From: Vibrio pomeroyi
GTDB lineage: Bacteria > Pseudomonadota > Gammaproteobacteria > Enterobacterales > Vibrionaceae
Direction: 5' to 3'
NCBI GenBank assembly: GCA_041879425.1
Contig: CP090854.1
Span: 2,232,001-2,296,000, forward strand
DNA: 64,000 nt
The translations under genes and the position numbers were made by a program. Under the pieces are notes generated by a model. It was not told where the DNA came from, did no database searches, and saw nothing but the letters and a program-made list of their open reading frames with translations. Positions 26,864-35,667 of this stretch are shown here, piece after piece. Position 1 is the stretch's first letter, and every line of letters begins with the position of its first letter.

Positions 26864-27502
26864 TCAGTCCACAAGCCCGGAGCTGACCGCGTACTTAGCA
26901 AGTTCTGCTGTAGAGTGAATGTCGAGCTTATGCTTAATATTTTGCCTGTGGGTTTCTACCGTGCGATAGCTGATATTCAGTGCCTTCGCGACCTCTTTGC
27001 TACTCTCCCCTTTCGCGACTAATTTCAACACCGCTTCTTCACGTCTGCTCAATGGATTCTTCACAGATTGCGTCGGAGTAATCGGTTGAGTAAACAAATT
27101 CTGCGTCACTTTTTCACAGAAATAGGTCGAGCCTTGATTGACCGTTTTGATTGCCTGCACCATTTTTTCAGCTGAAATCTCTTTCAACATATAGCCGACA
27201 GCACCCGACTGCATCACCTTCATGATGTATTCACGGTTGTTATGCATGGTCAGCATCAGCACTTTCGCTTCTGGGTCTTCTTCTTTAATCAGGTGGGTGG
27301 CGTCAATGCCATTCATGATAGGCATGCTGATATCCATCAACACCACATCAGGGCGCAGCGTTTTCACTATCTCGACAGCTTCTAGCCCATTACTGGCCGT
27401 GCCAATCACACTAATATCTGGCTCAAGTTCCAATCTCGCCATAAAGCCATCCATTACCACTTGGTGATCATCAGCGATCACAACTCGAATAACTTCACTC
27501 AT
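26864..27502 (-). CDS. NarL/FixJ-type response regulator
   Basis: 212 aa. Receiver domain with acidic pocket DD11-12, phospho-acceptor Asp57 in VVLMDISMPIMNG, and a conserved lysine in GYMLKEI. The C-terminal LuxR-type helix-turn-helix is LSRREEAVLKLVAKGESSKEVAKALNISYRTVETH. Its ATG overlaps the end of the kinase gene by 8 nt, so the two form a two-component pair. The closest likely target is the TRAP transporter operon upstream on the same strand, by analogy to other carboxylate transporters next to kinases. Confidence 0.94.
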   Translation of the reverse strand: MSEVIRVVIADDHQVVMDGFMARLELEPDISVIGTASNGLEAVEIVKTLRPDVVLMDISMPIMNGIDATHLIKEEDPEAKVLMLTMHNNREYIMKVMQSGAVGYMLKEISAEKMVQAIKTVNQGSTYFCEKVTQNLFTQPITPTQSVKNPLSRREEAVLKLVAKGESSKEVAKALNISYRTVETHRQNIKHKLDIHSTAELAKYAVSSGLVD

Positions 27503-28850
27503 TCACTAATCCTTCTAGTGTCAGTAACACTGTAATTTCCGTTCCGAAGCCAATTTCACTCATCAGTTCAAAGTCACCACCGATGAATTCCACTCGCTCT
27601 CTCATATTGCGCAGACCGATCCCTCGTTTTTCCATCGCTTTATAGGTATTGAAACCGACACCGTTATCTTGAATCAGTAACTGCAGCACGTTACCAATTT
27701 GCTGCGCAATGACCGTTACCTTGGTCGCTTGTGCGTGTTTTTCTATGTTGTTCAGTGATTCTTGCACCACTCGATAGAGGGTCGTCGCGGCCTCTGATTT
27801 CAACTTGCCCGGTTGCGTAGCAAACATGGTCTCGACTTCTATGCCCGAGTGCGCCTGAAAATCTAACAGCAATGAAGACAGCGCTGCCTCTAAACCAATA
27901 TCATCCAGTGAACTTGGGCGAAGTTGGTGTGAGATATGCCTCACCTCTTCAATAGCTCGCATCAGTGAATGCTGTGATTTATTCAGATGCGCTTTTAAGT
28001 CCTCACTCTGTAACTTATTACCAAGTAGCTCCAAGTGGCAACGACTCGACACTAATAATTGATTAATACCATCATGTAACTCACGCGCTAGGTGTTTCTT
28101 CTCGTCTTCTTGGAACATCACAGTCTTGTGTGCCAGTTCTTTGAGATTGTTATCGGCAATGCGATGTTCATGCATGTTGATGGCTAAGGTAAGCACGATA
28201 ATAACCGCGACTGTCACACTCAAAATCACCACAATAGAAAAGAACGTGGTTTCAATATTCTTGTTTATCTCGGCCTGCATCGAAGCCACTTCTTGATGCA
28301 CATCTTCGATATACAAACCGGTGCCAATCATCCAGTCCCAGCGCTCTAACCAAGCGGCGTAACTCAACTTAGACACCACCTCACCCGTCGATGGCTTTTG
28401 CCATAAATATTGGTGAAAACCTCCACCGGTTTGCGCTTCTCTTAACAGGGCTTCTATCAGAAAGTCGCCATCTTCGTCTTGTAGTTCAAGTAGGTTTTGG
28501 CCAATCAGTTCAGGCTGAATTGGGTGAACTAAATTGGTACCGTGGCGATCGTAGGCAAAGAAATACCCATCTGATCCATACCTAAGTTTAGACAATATGG
28601 CTCGAACTTCCGTTTTGGCTTGGGCTTCTTGAATGTCAGGGTCGTTATAGATGTGCTCAATGGCATCGAATGCGAGGTCTACTGTGTCCTTGAGGGCGTT
28701 TTCACGCGACTTGATTAAGCTGTCTCTGAAGATCTCGACCTCTTTCGCACCCAACGTTTTGGTTTGGTGTAACGAGATCCAACTAATGCTCGCCGTTACT
28801 AACAGTAACGGGAGTAGCGTCAGCAAAATCAGCTTGGCTTTTAGAGGCAT
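27495..28850 (-). CDS. Cache-domain sensor histidine kinase, HisKA_3 type
   Basis: 451 aa. Membrane helices at about 7-27 and 204-226 enclose a periplasmic single-Cache (SMP_2-like) sensor, recognised by YGSDGYFFAYDRHGTNLVHP. The kinase core has a HisKA_3 dimerisation helix with phospho-acceptor His259 (ARELHDG). The ATPase has the N box VVQESLNNIEKHA, G1 DNGVGF and G2 GIGLRNMRERV. NarQ/DegS-type kinases of this class pair with NarL-type regulators, here the overlapping gene at 26864. A small ligand such as a carboxylate is likely given the TRAP operon next to it. Confidence 0.93.
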   Translation of the reverse strand: MPLKAKLILLTLLPLLLVTASISWISLHQTKTLGAKEVEIFRDSLIKSRENALKDTVDLAFDAIEHIYNDPDIQEAQAKTEVRAILSKLRYGSDGYFFAYDRHGTNLVHPIQPELIGQNLLELQDEDGDFLIEALLREAQTGGGFHQYLWQKPSTGEVVSKLSYAAWLERWDWMIGTGLYIEDVHQEVASMQAEINKNIETTFFSIVVILSVTVAVIIVLTLAINMHEHRIADNNLKELAHKTVMFQEDEKKHLARELHDGINQLLVSSRCHLELLGNKLQSEDLKAHLNKSQHSLMRAIEEVRHISHQLRPSSLDDIGLEAALSSLLLDFQAHSGIEVETMFATQPGKLKSEAATTLYRVVQESLNNIEKHAQATKVTVIAQQIGNVLQLLIQDNGVGFNTYKAMEKRGIGLRNMRERVEFIGGDFELMSEIGFGTEITVLLTLEGLVNE

Positions 28851-28864
28851 TCCTTTTCCTCACT

Positions 28865-28904
28865 AAAAACGGCCTATTGAACATCAATAAGCCGTTTTAT
28901 TTTA
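28865..28904 (-). terminator. terminator between dctM and the kinase gene
   Basis: The stem AAAACGGC then TATTGA (one bulge), loop ACA, and complement is followed on the minus strand by five T. It separates the TRAP operon from the two-component genes, so the kinase probably has its own promoter or depends on read-through. It begins only 15 bp from the kinase ATG. Confidence 0.8.
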
Positions 28905-28954
28905 GCAATTTATAGATAGCCGTTGAAACATATCATTCACATTCTTGGCGTCAC

Positions 28955-30238
28955 TCACATTCCATAGAACGCAGGAAATGCGAGAAGTGATCCAAGTACG
29001 AGGATTTGAATAAGAATGAATGGCATCACACCGCGATAGATGTCTTTCGTAGTTACGCCTTTTGGTGCCACGCCTTTTAGATAGAACAGACTGAAACCAA
29101 ATGGCGGCGTCAGGAATGAGGTTTGTAGGTTCATCGCAATCAGGATAGCGAACCATGTCATGTTGATGCCCATTAGCTCAGCAACTGGTGCAATGATCGG
29201 CACGATGATGAAACAGATCTCAACAAAGTCGATGAAGAAACCCAGAATCAAAATCACTAACATGGTGATGATCAGGAAGCCCCACTTCTCACCCGGAAGT
29301 TGTAGCATCCACTCTTCAACCAGATAGTCACCACCGGTATAAGTGAATGCCATCGAGAACGCAGTCGCACCCAGCAAGATAGCAAATACCATCGCTGTTA
29401 CTTTTACCGTCTCTTTCGACGCGTCATACACCATCGACCAACTAAACTGACCATACAGCAGTGCCAATACCATCGCACCCGCGCCACCTAATGCGGCAGA
29501 CTCTGTTGGCGTTGCCACACCCGCAAAGATTGAACCCAACACGACTATGATTAACGCTAGAGGCGGAAGAATCGCTTTAAGTGCATCCAACACTTCTTGC
29601 TTACGGCTGATTGAGTCATCTCGTTCAATCGGTTGAGCCGCTTCAGGGTGTAGCTTCGCGTATATCAAGATGTAGAGAATGTACGCGCCTACTAACATTA
29701 CGCCCGGCCAAATCGCCGCTTGGAACAAGTCCCCTACTGGCACACCTAATACATCACCTAACAAAATCAATACGATGGATGGCGGAATGATTTGCCCTAA
29801 CGTACCAGACGCACAAATAGTGCCGCAGGCTAGACCTTTGTCGTAATTGTACTTGAGCATGACTGGCAACGAGATAAGCCCCATTGCAACAACAGACGCA
29901 CCAACCACACCAGTGGAAGCTGCAAGCAGTGAACCTACTAATACGGTTGAAATCGCGATACCACCACGAACGCCACCAAACAGTCGTCCCATAGACTCAA
30001 GCAACTGCTCAGCAAGCTTGGTCTTTTGTAGAACAAGCCCCATGAAAACAAACAATGGAACGGCCATCAGCACCGTGTTTTCCATAATGGATTGAATTCG
30101 ATATGGCATGAAGGCAAACATTTCAATGCCCTCAGCCCAAACACCAAAGATTAACGCGATACCACCAAAGGTGAACGCCACTGGGAAGCCAAGTAAAAGC
30201 GCAAACAAGGCTACGAAAAACATTACTATTCCAATCAT
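28955..30238 (-). CDS. dctM: TRAP transporter large membrane subunit (DctM)
   Basis: 427 aa with about 12 membrane helices, the ion-coupled permease of a tripartite ATP-independent periplasmic transporter. Family segments include PLFVFMGLVLQKTKLAEQLL, the GLASGTICASGTLGQIIPPS-like region and a C-terminal GVMPFILIQILVLGSLLAFP. GAGG lies 6 nt before the ATG. It follows dctQ by 9 nt, so both are cotranscribed after dctP. Substrate is set by DctP (2-oxoacid or related carboxylate, inferred). Confidence 0.95.
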   Translation of the reverse strand: MIGIVMFFVALFALLLGFPVAFTFGGIALIFGVWAEGIEMFAFMPYRIQSIMENTVLMAVPLFVFMGLVLQKTKLAEQLLESMGRLFGGVRGGIAISTVLVGSLLAASTGVVGASVVAMGLISLPVMLKYNYDKGLACGTICASGTLGQIIPPSIVLILLGDVLGVPVGDLFQAAIWPGVMLVGAYILYILIYAKLHPEAAQPIERDDSISRKQEVLDALKAILPPLALIIVVLGSIFAGVATPTESAALGGAGAMVLALLYGQFSWSMVYDASKETVKVTAMVFAILLGATAFSMAFTYTGGDYLVEEWMLQLPGEKWGFLIITMLVILILGFFIDFVEICFIIVPIIAPVAELMGINMTWFAILIAMNLQTSFLTPPFGFSLFYLKGVAPKGVTTKDIYRGVMPFILIQILVLGSLLAFPAFYGM

Positions 30239-30247
30239 GTTCAGCCT

Positions 30248-30793
30248 CTACTTGTTGTTTGTATGAATATTGTTTGCATGGACAAGGTGCGGATTAAAAA
30301 TCTTGTTCAGTGAATGCAGGATCAAACCTACGCCACTGAGTGCCATTAAGAAGAATGACAGCGGGATCATGGCTTTGATGATCCAGCGATACGGCAGGCC
30401 ACCGGGATCGCCTGAGGTCTCACCCAGTTCATAGCTCTCTTTGGCAACATCGATACCAAACCAAGCCACCAGCAGACAAAACGGAAGTAGAAAGATAAGC
30501 GTGCCAAGCAGGTCAATAATCGCTTGTGCTTTAAAGCTCAGTTGCTCATAGAACACATCAACTCGAACATGACCACCTGCTTTGATGGCATAAGGAACAC
30601 CGAGTAGGAAAACGGCTGAGAAAAGGTGCCATTCCATCTCTTGAAAGGCGATAGAGACATCGTTGAAGGCATATCTCATGACAACGTCATACACGACGTT
30701 GGCGATAAGTAAAATAAACAACATACTGGAAAGCCATCCCAGTGCGTCACCGATACGATTAAACAGGCGTTCAATATAAATTAGACTTCGCAT
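30248..30793 (-). CDS. dctQ: TRAP transporter small membrane subunit (DctQ)
   Basis: 181 aa, four membrane helices, the small subunit that pairs with DctM. The family wording VVYDVVMRYAFNDVSIAFQEMEWHLFSAVFLLG is clear. The frame extends four codons upstream to an ATG at 30805. The Met at 30793 has GGAG exactly 6 nt before it and is the better start. Lies between dctP and dctM in the usual P-Q-M order. Confidence 0.93.
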   Translation of the reverse strand: MRSLIYIERLFNRIGDALGWLSSMLFILLIANVVYDVVMRYAFNDVSIAFQEMEWHLFSAVFLLGVPYAIKAGGHVRVDVFYEQLSFKAQAIIDLLGTLIFLLPFCLLVAWFGIDVAKESYELGETSGDPGGLPYRWIIKAMIPLSFFLMALSGVGLILHSLNKIFNPHLVHANNIHTNNK

Positions 30794-30919
30794 TCCCGAC
30801 TCCATGGAATTTGAAAAGACATCGCGCAGTACAACTAACCCAACTAAAAACGATTCAGTTTATAGATAGCAATAGGCACAACGTAGAAAGGATTCTTGGG
30901 CATTTAATTATTATGTTTT

Positions 30920-30979
30920 AAATGAACCCTCGGCTTATTCACTCTTAAATACTCAATAAGAAAAGCTTCGGGTTCATTT
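30920..30979 (-). other. intercistronic stem-loop between dctP and dctQ
   Basis: AAATGAACCC (30920-30929) pairs with GGGTTCATTT (30970-30979). Inner segments GGCTTATT and AATAAG..AAGC extend the stem with small bulges. No T run follows on the minus strand, so this looks like an mRNA-protecting or partial attenuating hairpin rather than a terminator. Confidence 0.7.
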
Positions 30980-31002
30980 AGATTCAGTTCAACAACTGTC
31001 GA

Positions 31003-32097
31003 TTATTTCGCTTGGCTGTTTAGATAAGCTCTGTGAGAAATATCCGTCCATGAACGGACTTGCTCTAGGTAGCTTGCTTGTGAAGCTTGAATCTCTTTTG
31101 CTAGCTCATCTTTCTCAGCATGTGCAGCAAGTAGGCGATCGTTCGCTTCTTTCAGAGCAGACATAACCTCTGGTGGGAAATCTTTCACTTGTACATCAGG
31201 GTATTCAGTCTTCATTGAAACCCAGTTCTTACCACTTTCGTGCGTTGCTTGTGTGTACATGTCGTAAGCTGCTGTACGCATTGCAACACGCAAGATTTCT
31301 TGCAGGTCTTCAGGCAGCTTGTTCCACGTGCGTTTGTTCACTAGGAATTGAAGCTCTGAACCCGGCTCGTGCCAACCTGTGTAGTAGTAAGGCGCGATTT
31401 TGTGGAAGCCCATACGCAGATCAAGTGATGGACCTACCCACTCTAGTGCATCGATCGTGCGACGCTCTAGAGACGTGTAAAGTTCACCTGGGGCAATGTT
31501 CGTCGGTTTAGCACCTAGCTCAGCAAGAATCTCGCCCGCAAAGCCTGGGATTCGCATTTTCAGACCTTGTAGATCTTCAACGCTGTTGATCTCTTTTTGA
31601 AACCAACCACCCATCTGAATATCTGTGTTACCACCTGGGAACGACATCAAGTTGTGTGGAGAGTAAACCTGCTCCATCAACTCCATACCACCACCGTGAT
31701 AGAACCACGCGTATTGTTCTGCCGGCGTCATACCGAAAGGCATAGAAGTGAAGTAAAGAGTGTTTGGAACTTTACCTTTCCAGTAATAAGAGCCTGAGTG
31801 ACCCATGTCGTATTGACCAGACTTAACCATGTCAAAAACGCCTAGTGGGGCTTTGTGTTTGTTCGCTGAATCGATTCTGATTTGAAGTCGACCATTCGAC
31901 ATCTTCTCAGCCATCGCTGCCATGTTCTTAGTTGCATCACCGAAAACTGGGAAGTTTGGTCCCCACGTTTCTGCAAGCTTTAAACGGTAAACCTTATCAG
32001 CGGCTGTAGCACCAGTAGCGACCAAAGCTAAACAAGTCGCAGCGGTTACTGCAACGTTTTTAAAAACTCGTGTGAGGGAGTTAGAAATGAGACTCAT
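31003..32097 (-). CDS. dctP: TRAP transporter periplasmic substrate-binding protein (DctP, TakP-like)
   Basis: 364 aa with a signal peptide (about 1-33, ending GATA-A). The mature protein matches the TakP/mannitol-type group of DctP: LKLAETWGPNFPVFGDATKNMA, SGQYDMGHSGSYYWKG, MGGWFQKEINSVEDLQGLKMRIPGFAGEIL. The conserved arginine in KMRIPG binds the substrate carboxylate. TakP homologues bind 2-oxoacids with a cation, so an alpha-keto acid is the best guess. The Met at 32097 has AGGA 7 nt upstream and is preferred to the GTG two codons before. First gene of the TRAP operon. Confidence 0.92.
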   Translation of the reverse strand: MSLISNSLTRVFKNVAVTAATCLALVATGATAADKVYRLKLAETWGPNFPVFGDATKNMAAMAEKMSNGRLQIRIDSANKHKAPLGVFDMVKSGQYDMGHSGSYYWKGKVPNTLYFTSMPFGMTPAEQYAWFYHGGGMELMEQVYSPHNLMSFPGGNTDIQMGGWFQKEINSVEDLQGLKMRIPGFAGEILAELGAKPTNIAPGELYTSLERRTIDALEWVGPSLDLRMGFHKIAPYYYTGWHEPGSELQFLVNKRTWNKLPEDLQEILRVAMRTAAYDMYTQATHESGKNWVSMKTEYPDVQVKDFPPEVMSALKEANDRLLAAHAEKDELAKEIQASQASYLEQVRSWTDISHRAYLNSQAK

Positions 32098-32513
32098 GTT
32101 CACGTCCTTTGTTGGGTTAACACTCTTTCTATGAGCATTTTTTATGATTCAACATAAGAGTGCACCGTGATGAGGCAACAAGATATCAGGGAGAGCACGC
32201 ACGCATGGCGTGAGCAAAGTTACGTATTAGACCAAAGGATTAAGTAGAACTACGTAGGAGATGATTGAATAGTGTCGATTTCAAAGGAGTTTGGATATTC
32301 ACCAAGGCAATGCGTATTGATAAATACCTAAGTAGTTATAATGAACCGCTATTAACAATTGATTCCCATTTCGTGATGAAGCTCTATCCATTGCTGCATT
32401 TTAGGGAAAGTTACCCGCGCTTTTTAGTTACGCGCCCTACTTTAGGGCTTGGTGATTAGAAGCCAAGCTAGGAATTAGAGATAGCAAGTTAGGCGGTCGC
32501 TTGGAATGGGAGC
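32098..32513. other. intergenic region upstream of dctP
   Basis: Promoter region of the TRAP operon and spacer to the next gene. A plus-strand frame of 64 codons beginning with TTG at 32265 has no good ribosome site and is not called. No clear operator was seen. Confidence 0.4.
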
Positions 32514-32580
32514 AACCAGTAAATAAGAATAACCAGTAAATGAGAATAAGCGGTAAATGAGAATAAGCGGCCAATGAAGT
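32514..32580. repeat. 17-bp tandem repeat, three copies and a degenerate fourth
   Basis: Units at 32514-32530, 32531-32547 and 32548-32564 share the core GTAAATRAGAAT. A decayed fourth copy follows. Lies in the gap between dctP and the lysine/alanine-rich gene, right next to that gene's terminator. Confidence 0.85.
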
Positions 32581-32593
32581 TTATGGCAGATAC

Positions 32594-32625
32594 AAAAAAG
32601 CCTCGATAATCGAGGCTTAAAAACT
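32594..32625 (-). terminator. terminator of the lysine/alanine-rich protein gene
   Basis: Stem GCCTCGA/TCGAGGC with loop TAA flanked by A6 and TTAAAAA. On the minus strand it is followed by TTTTTT. Lies about 30 bp after the stop at 32653. Confidence 0.85.
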
Positions 32626-32652
32626 TAACGAAGCGAATGTAATCCCACAGGA

Positions 32653-33045
32653 TTAGATAGCTTTGTAGATAACCTTGTTACCTGCTAGCTGCTCTTTCGC
32701 TACTAGGTTTTCTTCAAGAAGTTTTTTCAATGCGCCTGTTGCCCATGAAGCTGCTTTCGCGTCTTCTTGACCAGCTTCTAGGCCGATACCTTTAGGGTTA
32801 ATGCCTTCAGCATTGCTAACAACGATGTCTAGAACTTGTTGTTGCTTAGGAGTCAGTGCTACTGCAACTTCTTTAGTTGCTGCTACTGTTTTCTCTACCG
32901 CTGGTTTTGCTGCTACAGTTTTTTCTGCTACAACTTTCTCTGCGACAGGCTTCGCTTTTTTCGGCGTTGCCACTGCTTTAACTACAGCCGCTTTAGTGCG
33001 TTTCTGCAGTTTAGCCTGCACCTTACGCTTATGAGCAAGTCTCAT
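32653..33045 (-). CDS. lysine/alanine-rich protein with histone-H1-like tail and C-terminal wHTH-like domain
   Basis: 130 aa. The first 60 residues are strongly basic and low complexity (KKAKPVAEKVVAEKTVAAKPA), like the tail of histone H1 or AlgR3/AlgP-type bacterial proteins. The last 68 residues (LTPKQQQVLDIVVSNAEGINPKGIGLEAGQ...ATGALKKLLEENLVAKEQ) read as a winged-helix domain. Together they suggest a small nucleoid- or DNA-binding regulator. GGAG precedes the ATG by 9 nt, and the gene has its own terminator. No partner gene. DNA binding is inferred, not shown. Confidence 0.82.
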   Translation of the reverse strand: MRLAHKRKVQAKLQKRTKAAVVKAVATPKKAKPVAEKVVAEKTVAAKPAVEKTVAATKEVAVALTPKQQQVLDIVVSNAEGINPKGIGLEAGQEDAKAASWATGALKKLLEENLVAKEQLAGNKVIYKAI

Positions 33046-33265
33046 TGAATATTTCTCCAGTTCACTGCTCTTTTCGCAGTGGTGAAAATTTGAAGCGCGA
33101 TTTATACCAAAAAACAGGAGCTATTTGTAGAGTGAAGCGTCGAAAGTCGACGAAAAATACCGATATTGTCTACTAGCGTCTATTATTTAAACATCGACTT
33201 ATCAATTCAGGGTCATATACACTGGTTATCCATCCAGACAAAAATATGAAAAATTGGTGTTGCCT

Positions 33266-34066
33266 ATGGACACTCGTCATCTTACTAATTTCTCTTTGCC
33301 TTCATTCACTCGCTCGTACCGTATCCTAGCCGTTATTTTAGGCTTCATTTGCTTAATCGTCGCACTCTACAGCGACAACCCAAAGTTACTGATCGTTGGT
33401 GCTTTTTGCAGTATTGCCCTTCTGGGAACCGGCTATTATTTGATGCTGCGCAGCCGAGTGATGTTCACACTGACTCCGACTCATTTTCAGCAGCACTTCT
33501 ATAAAGGCGGTTGGGTTTTGAAATGGAGCAACATTCAAAAAATTGGCCTGTGTACTTACGAACAAGATGGTTGGCATCAACCTTTGCCTTGGGTAGGAAT
33601 TAAGGTCAAAGACTACTCGCCCTACCTCGATTCAATCTGCCCTAAGATCACCTGTGAATTATTGCTCAGCCAACGAGCACTTTTGTACTTGGGAGCGAAA
33701 CAAGCGGGTAAAGAGTCAAACTTTGAAGATATGGTTTTAGACTCATCGCACTACCACACGCGTTGTACCGAAAACGGCTGTGTTGAACTAAGCCAATATA
33801 AAGAATCAAAGAATACCGACGACGTGCATTTCAACACTCAACAAACGCAAATGGATGCGGATTCACCCGACGAAGTTAATAATCAAAATGCAGTGATCAA
33901 GGACTATTCAGGGTTACAGGCGATGCTTGCCAACAGAATGAAGTACCAAAGAGGCTTCCACGGTTATGACATTTTCATATCAACCCATGATTTGAATATT
34001 AGTGGAGAAGAATTTGTTGGTCTGGCTCGACGCTACTTGGCAGCGGCCGAGCGCCTTTCAGATTAA
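33266..34066 (+). CDS. DUF2982-family membrane protein
   Basis: 266 aa from the ATG at 33266 (a TTG at 33254 is in frame upstream). Two adjacent membrane helices (about 20-60: ILAVILGFICLIVALY and LIVGAFCSIALLGTGYYLML) are followed by a cytosolic PH-like segment (HFQQHFYKGGWVLKWSNIQKIGLCTYE) and a C-terminal soluble tail. I recognise the pattern as the Vibrio/Shewanella DUF2982 family, whose function is unknown. Transcribed alone, ending at a bidirectional terminator. Confidence 0.8.
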   Translation: MDTRHLTNFSLPSFTRSYRILAVILGFICLIVALYSDNPKLLIVGAFCSIALLGTGYYLMLRSRVMFTLTPTHFQQHFYKGGWVLKWSNIQKIGLCTYEQDGWHQPLPWVGIKVKDYSPYLDSICPKITCELLLSQRALLYLGAKQAGKESNFEDMVLDSSHYHTRCTENGCVELSQYKESKNTDDVHFNTQQTQMDADSPDEVNNQNAVIKDYSGLQAMLANRMKYQRGFHGYDIFISTHDLNISGEEFVGLARRYLAAAERLSD

Positions 34067-34100
34067 AAAATCGGTTAAAAAGCAAACTCACACCCAATAA

Positions 34101-34138
34101 AAAAGCTTAGCTTTCATAAGAAAAGCTAAGCTTCATTT
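34101..34138. terminator. bidirectional terminator between DUF2982 gene and ycbL
   Basis: A perfect 12-bp stem AAGCTTAGCTTT (34103-34114) with its complement (34122-34133) has A-rich and T-rich flanks. It serves both convergent genes. Confidence 0.85.
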
Positions 34139-34166
34139 TCAATCGTTCTTTTATTAAATCAGAGAT

Positions 34167-34820
34167 TTAGTAGAGAGGCATTTCATCTGCGACGAACGGG
34201 TTTGATGCGCGCTCACGACCGAATGTCGATTCAGGACCATGACCCGGCACGAATGTTACGTCACTGCCTAGCGGCCAAAGCTTAGTCTTGATTGAAGCGA
34301 TAAGTGTATTGAAATCACCTTGTGGGAAATCAGTACGGCCAATTGCACCGTTAAACAACACATCACCAACAAACGCTAAACGAGCTTGCTCGCTGAACAG
34401 TACAACGTGACCTGGCGTGTGGCCCGGAGTGTGAATCACATCGATAACTTGGTTACCAAAAGTCACTTTATCGCCCTCTTCTAACCAAGTGTTTGGTTCA
34501 AAGGCTTTACACAGTGGGAAACCAAACATCTGGCTTTGATTCTCTAGGCCTTGTAACCAGAAGTTATCCGCCTTATGTGGGCCAACAATATTCACCTTCA
34601 AGATCTCAGCAAGAGGCACAGTGCCACCTACATGGTCTAAGTGACCGTGCGTTAGTACCAAGTTCACCACTTTAACACCCAGCTCTTCGATGATAGCGGC
34701 TAGTTGTTGAACATCACCACCCGGATCGACAACGATGCCTTCCATGGTTTCATCACACCACACAATCGAGCAGTTTTGAGCGAAAGAGGTAACAGGTACA
34801 ACTTGATACTTAAGAGACAT
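34167..34820 (-). CDS. ycbL: metallo-beta-lactamase-fold hydrolase, glyoxalase II-like (YcbL)
   Basis: 217 aa, close in size to E. coli YcbL (215). The metal motif THGHLDHVGG (HxHxDH) and HTPGHTPGH, GDVLF and VPGHGPES complete the two-metal site. YcbL proteins have a glyoxalase-II-like thioesterase activity on S-lactoylglutathione with a minimal C-terminal region, as here. The ATG at 34820 has AAGG 7 nt upstream; a TTG two codons earlier is less likely. Next to mepK and ldtD, in the order seen in enterobacteria (ycbB-ycbK-ycbL). Confidence 0.9.
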   Translation of the reverse strand: MSLKYQVVPVTSFAQNCSIVWCDETMEGIVVDPGGDVQQLAAIIEELGVKVVNLVLTHGHLDHVGGTVPLAEILKVNIVGPHKADNFWLQGLENQSQMFGFPLCKAFEPNTWLEEGDKVTFGNQVIDVIHTPGHTPGHVVLFSEQARLAFVGDVLFNGAIGRTDFPQGDFNTLIASIKTKLWPLGSDVTFVPGHGPESTFGRERASNPFVADEMPLY

Positions 34821-34920
34821 ATACAAACCTTAAAGGGCAAACTGAAATTTGGGCAAACTATGACATTGGATGTCTACTTTGACAAGTGCCTACCGTATTG
34901 CCCTTCAACTCAGCTTAGCG

Positions 34921-35469
34921 CTACCAGCTGCGTACTGGACCAGTATCAATATGGATAAAGTTGCTACGCGCATAATAACCCACACCACCTGCGTTCAGGC
35001 TTTTGGCTACGTCTCTTAACTCTTTCAGATCGACGCCATCAATACGGAAATCGATCGCTTTACCTAACATATGGTAACTCTTTTTAGCCACACCGCTCGA
35101 CTTAGAACGAAGAGCTTCATTGGTCGCTGGAGAACGGTAACCAGAGATCACCTGAACTTCTTTTTGAATACCCAAGATATTCTGAATCTGAGTAATCTGA
35201 TCGAACAGGTTCTTATCCATAGGGTGAATTTCATTGCGGCGGAAATCGCGACATAGCTTGCTAAGGCGTGCCATCTCGTCACCAACATAATTAGTGCCAT
35301 CGAAATAACAAGTCTCTAATCGTTCACCAGTGTGAAGATTGTTCATGCTAATCGTTCTTGGTTGATCAGGGTATGAAGCAAAAGCGATAGAAGGAGTAAG
35401 AGAGGCGACAACAGCAGTACCACCAGCGTAAGTCAGAAACTGACGGCGTGAAAATAAACTTTGAGACAT
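34921..35469 (-). CDS. mepK: Tat-exported murein endopeptidase MepK (YcbK, DUF882)
   Basis: 182 aa from MSQSLF, exactly the length of E. coli MepK; the longer frame (to 35541) adds an unlikely 24 residues. A twin-arginine signal SRRQFLTYAGG is present. The zinc metallopeptidase (M15-like) motifs SGYRSPATNE, SYHMLGKAIDFRI (HxxxxxxD) and NFIHIDTGPVRSW supply the metal ligands. MepK cleaves 3-3 cross-links (meso-DAP to meso-DAP) made by L,D-transpeptidases, so its place next to ldtD is functionally consistent. Confidence 0.93.
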   Translation of the reverse strand: MSQSLFSRRQFLTYAGGTAVVASLTPSIAFASYPDQPRTISMNNLHTGERLETCYFDGTNYVGDEMARLSKLCRDFRRNEIHPMDKNLFDQITQIQNILGIQKEVQVISGYRSPATNEALRSKSSGVAKKSYHMLGKAIDFRIDGVDLKELRDVAKSLNAGGVGYYARSNFIHIDTGPVRSW

Positions 35470-35667
35470 ACAGCAAAAAAACCAATTAGATCGAACGAAA
35501 AATGCACGATACATAATGGTATTTGCTGCGTCAACGTACAAAAACCACGCAAAACGTTAGTATTTGTAACCTTTGCGCGGTTAGTTATTGATACTCATTA
35601 TAATTTTATCAATAGAAGCTTCGTTGTCATTTTTTGGTCAAGATCACCTTTATTGGTCGTATTTTAC

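Noticed and set aside
32265..32459. 64-codon plus-strand frame upstream of dctP
   Set aside because: Starts with TTG without ribosome site, no family pattern, and sits in the dctP leader; likely chance.
32836..33048. Repeat-rich cysteine/phenylalanine frame opposite the lysine/alanine-rich gene
   Set aside because: It is the antisense shadow of a low-complexity K/A coding region.
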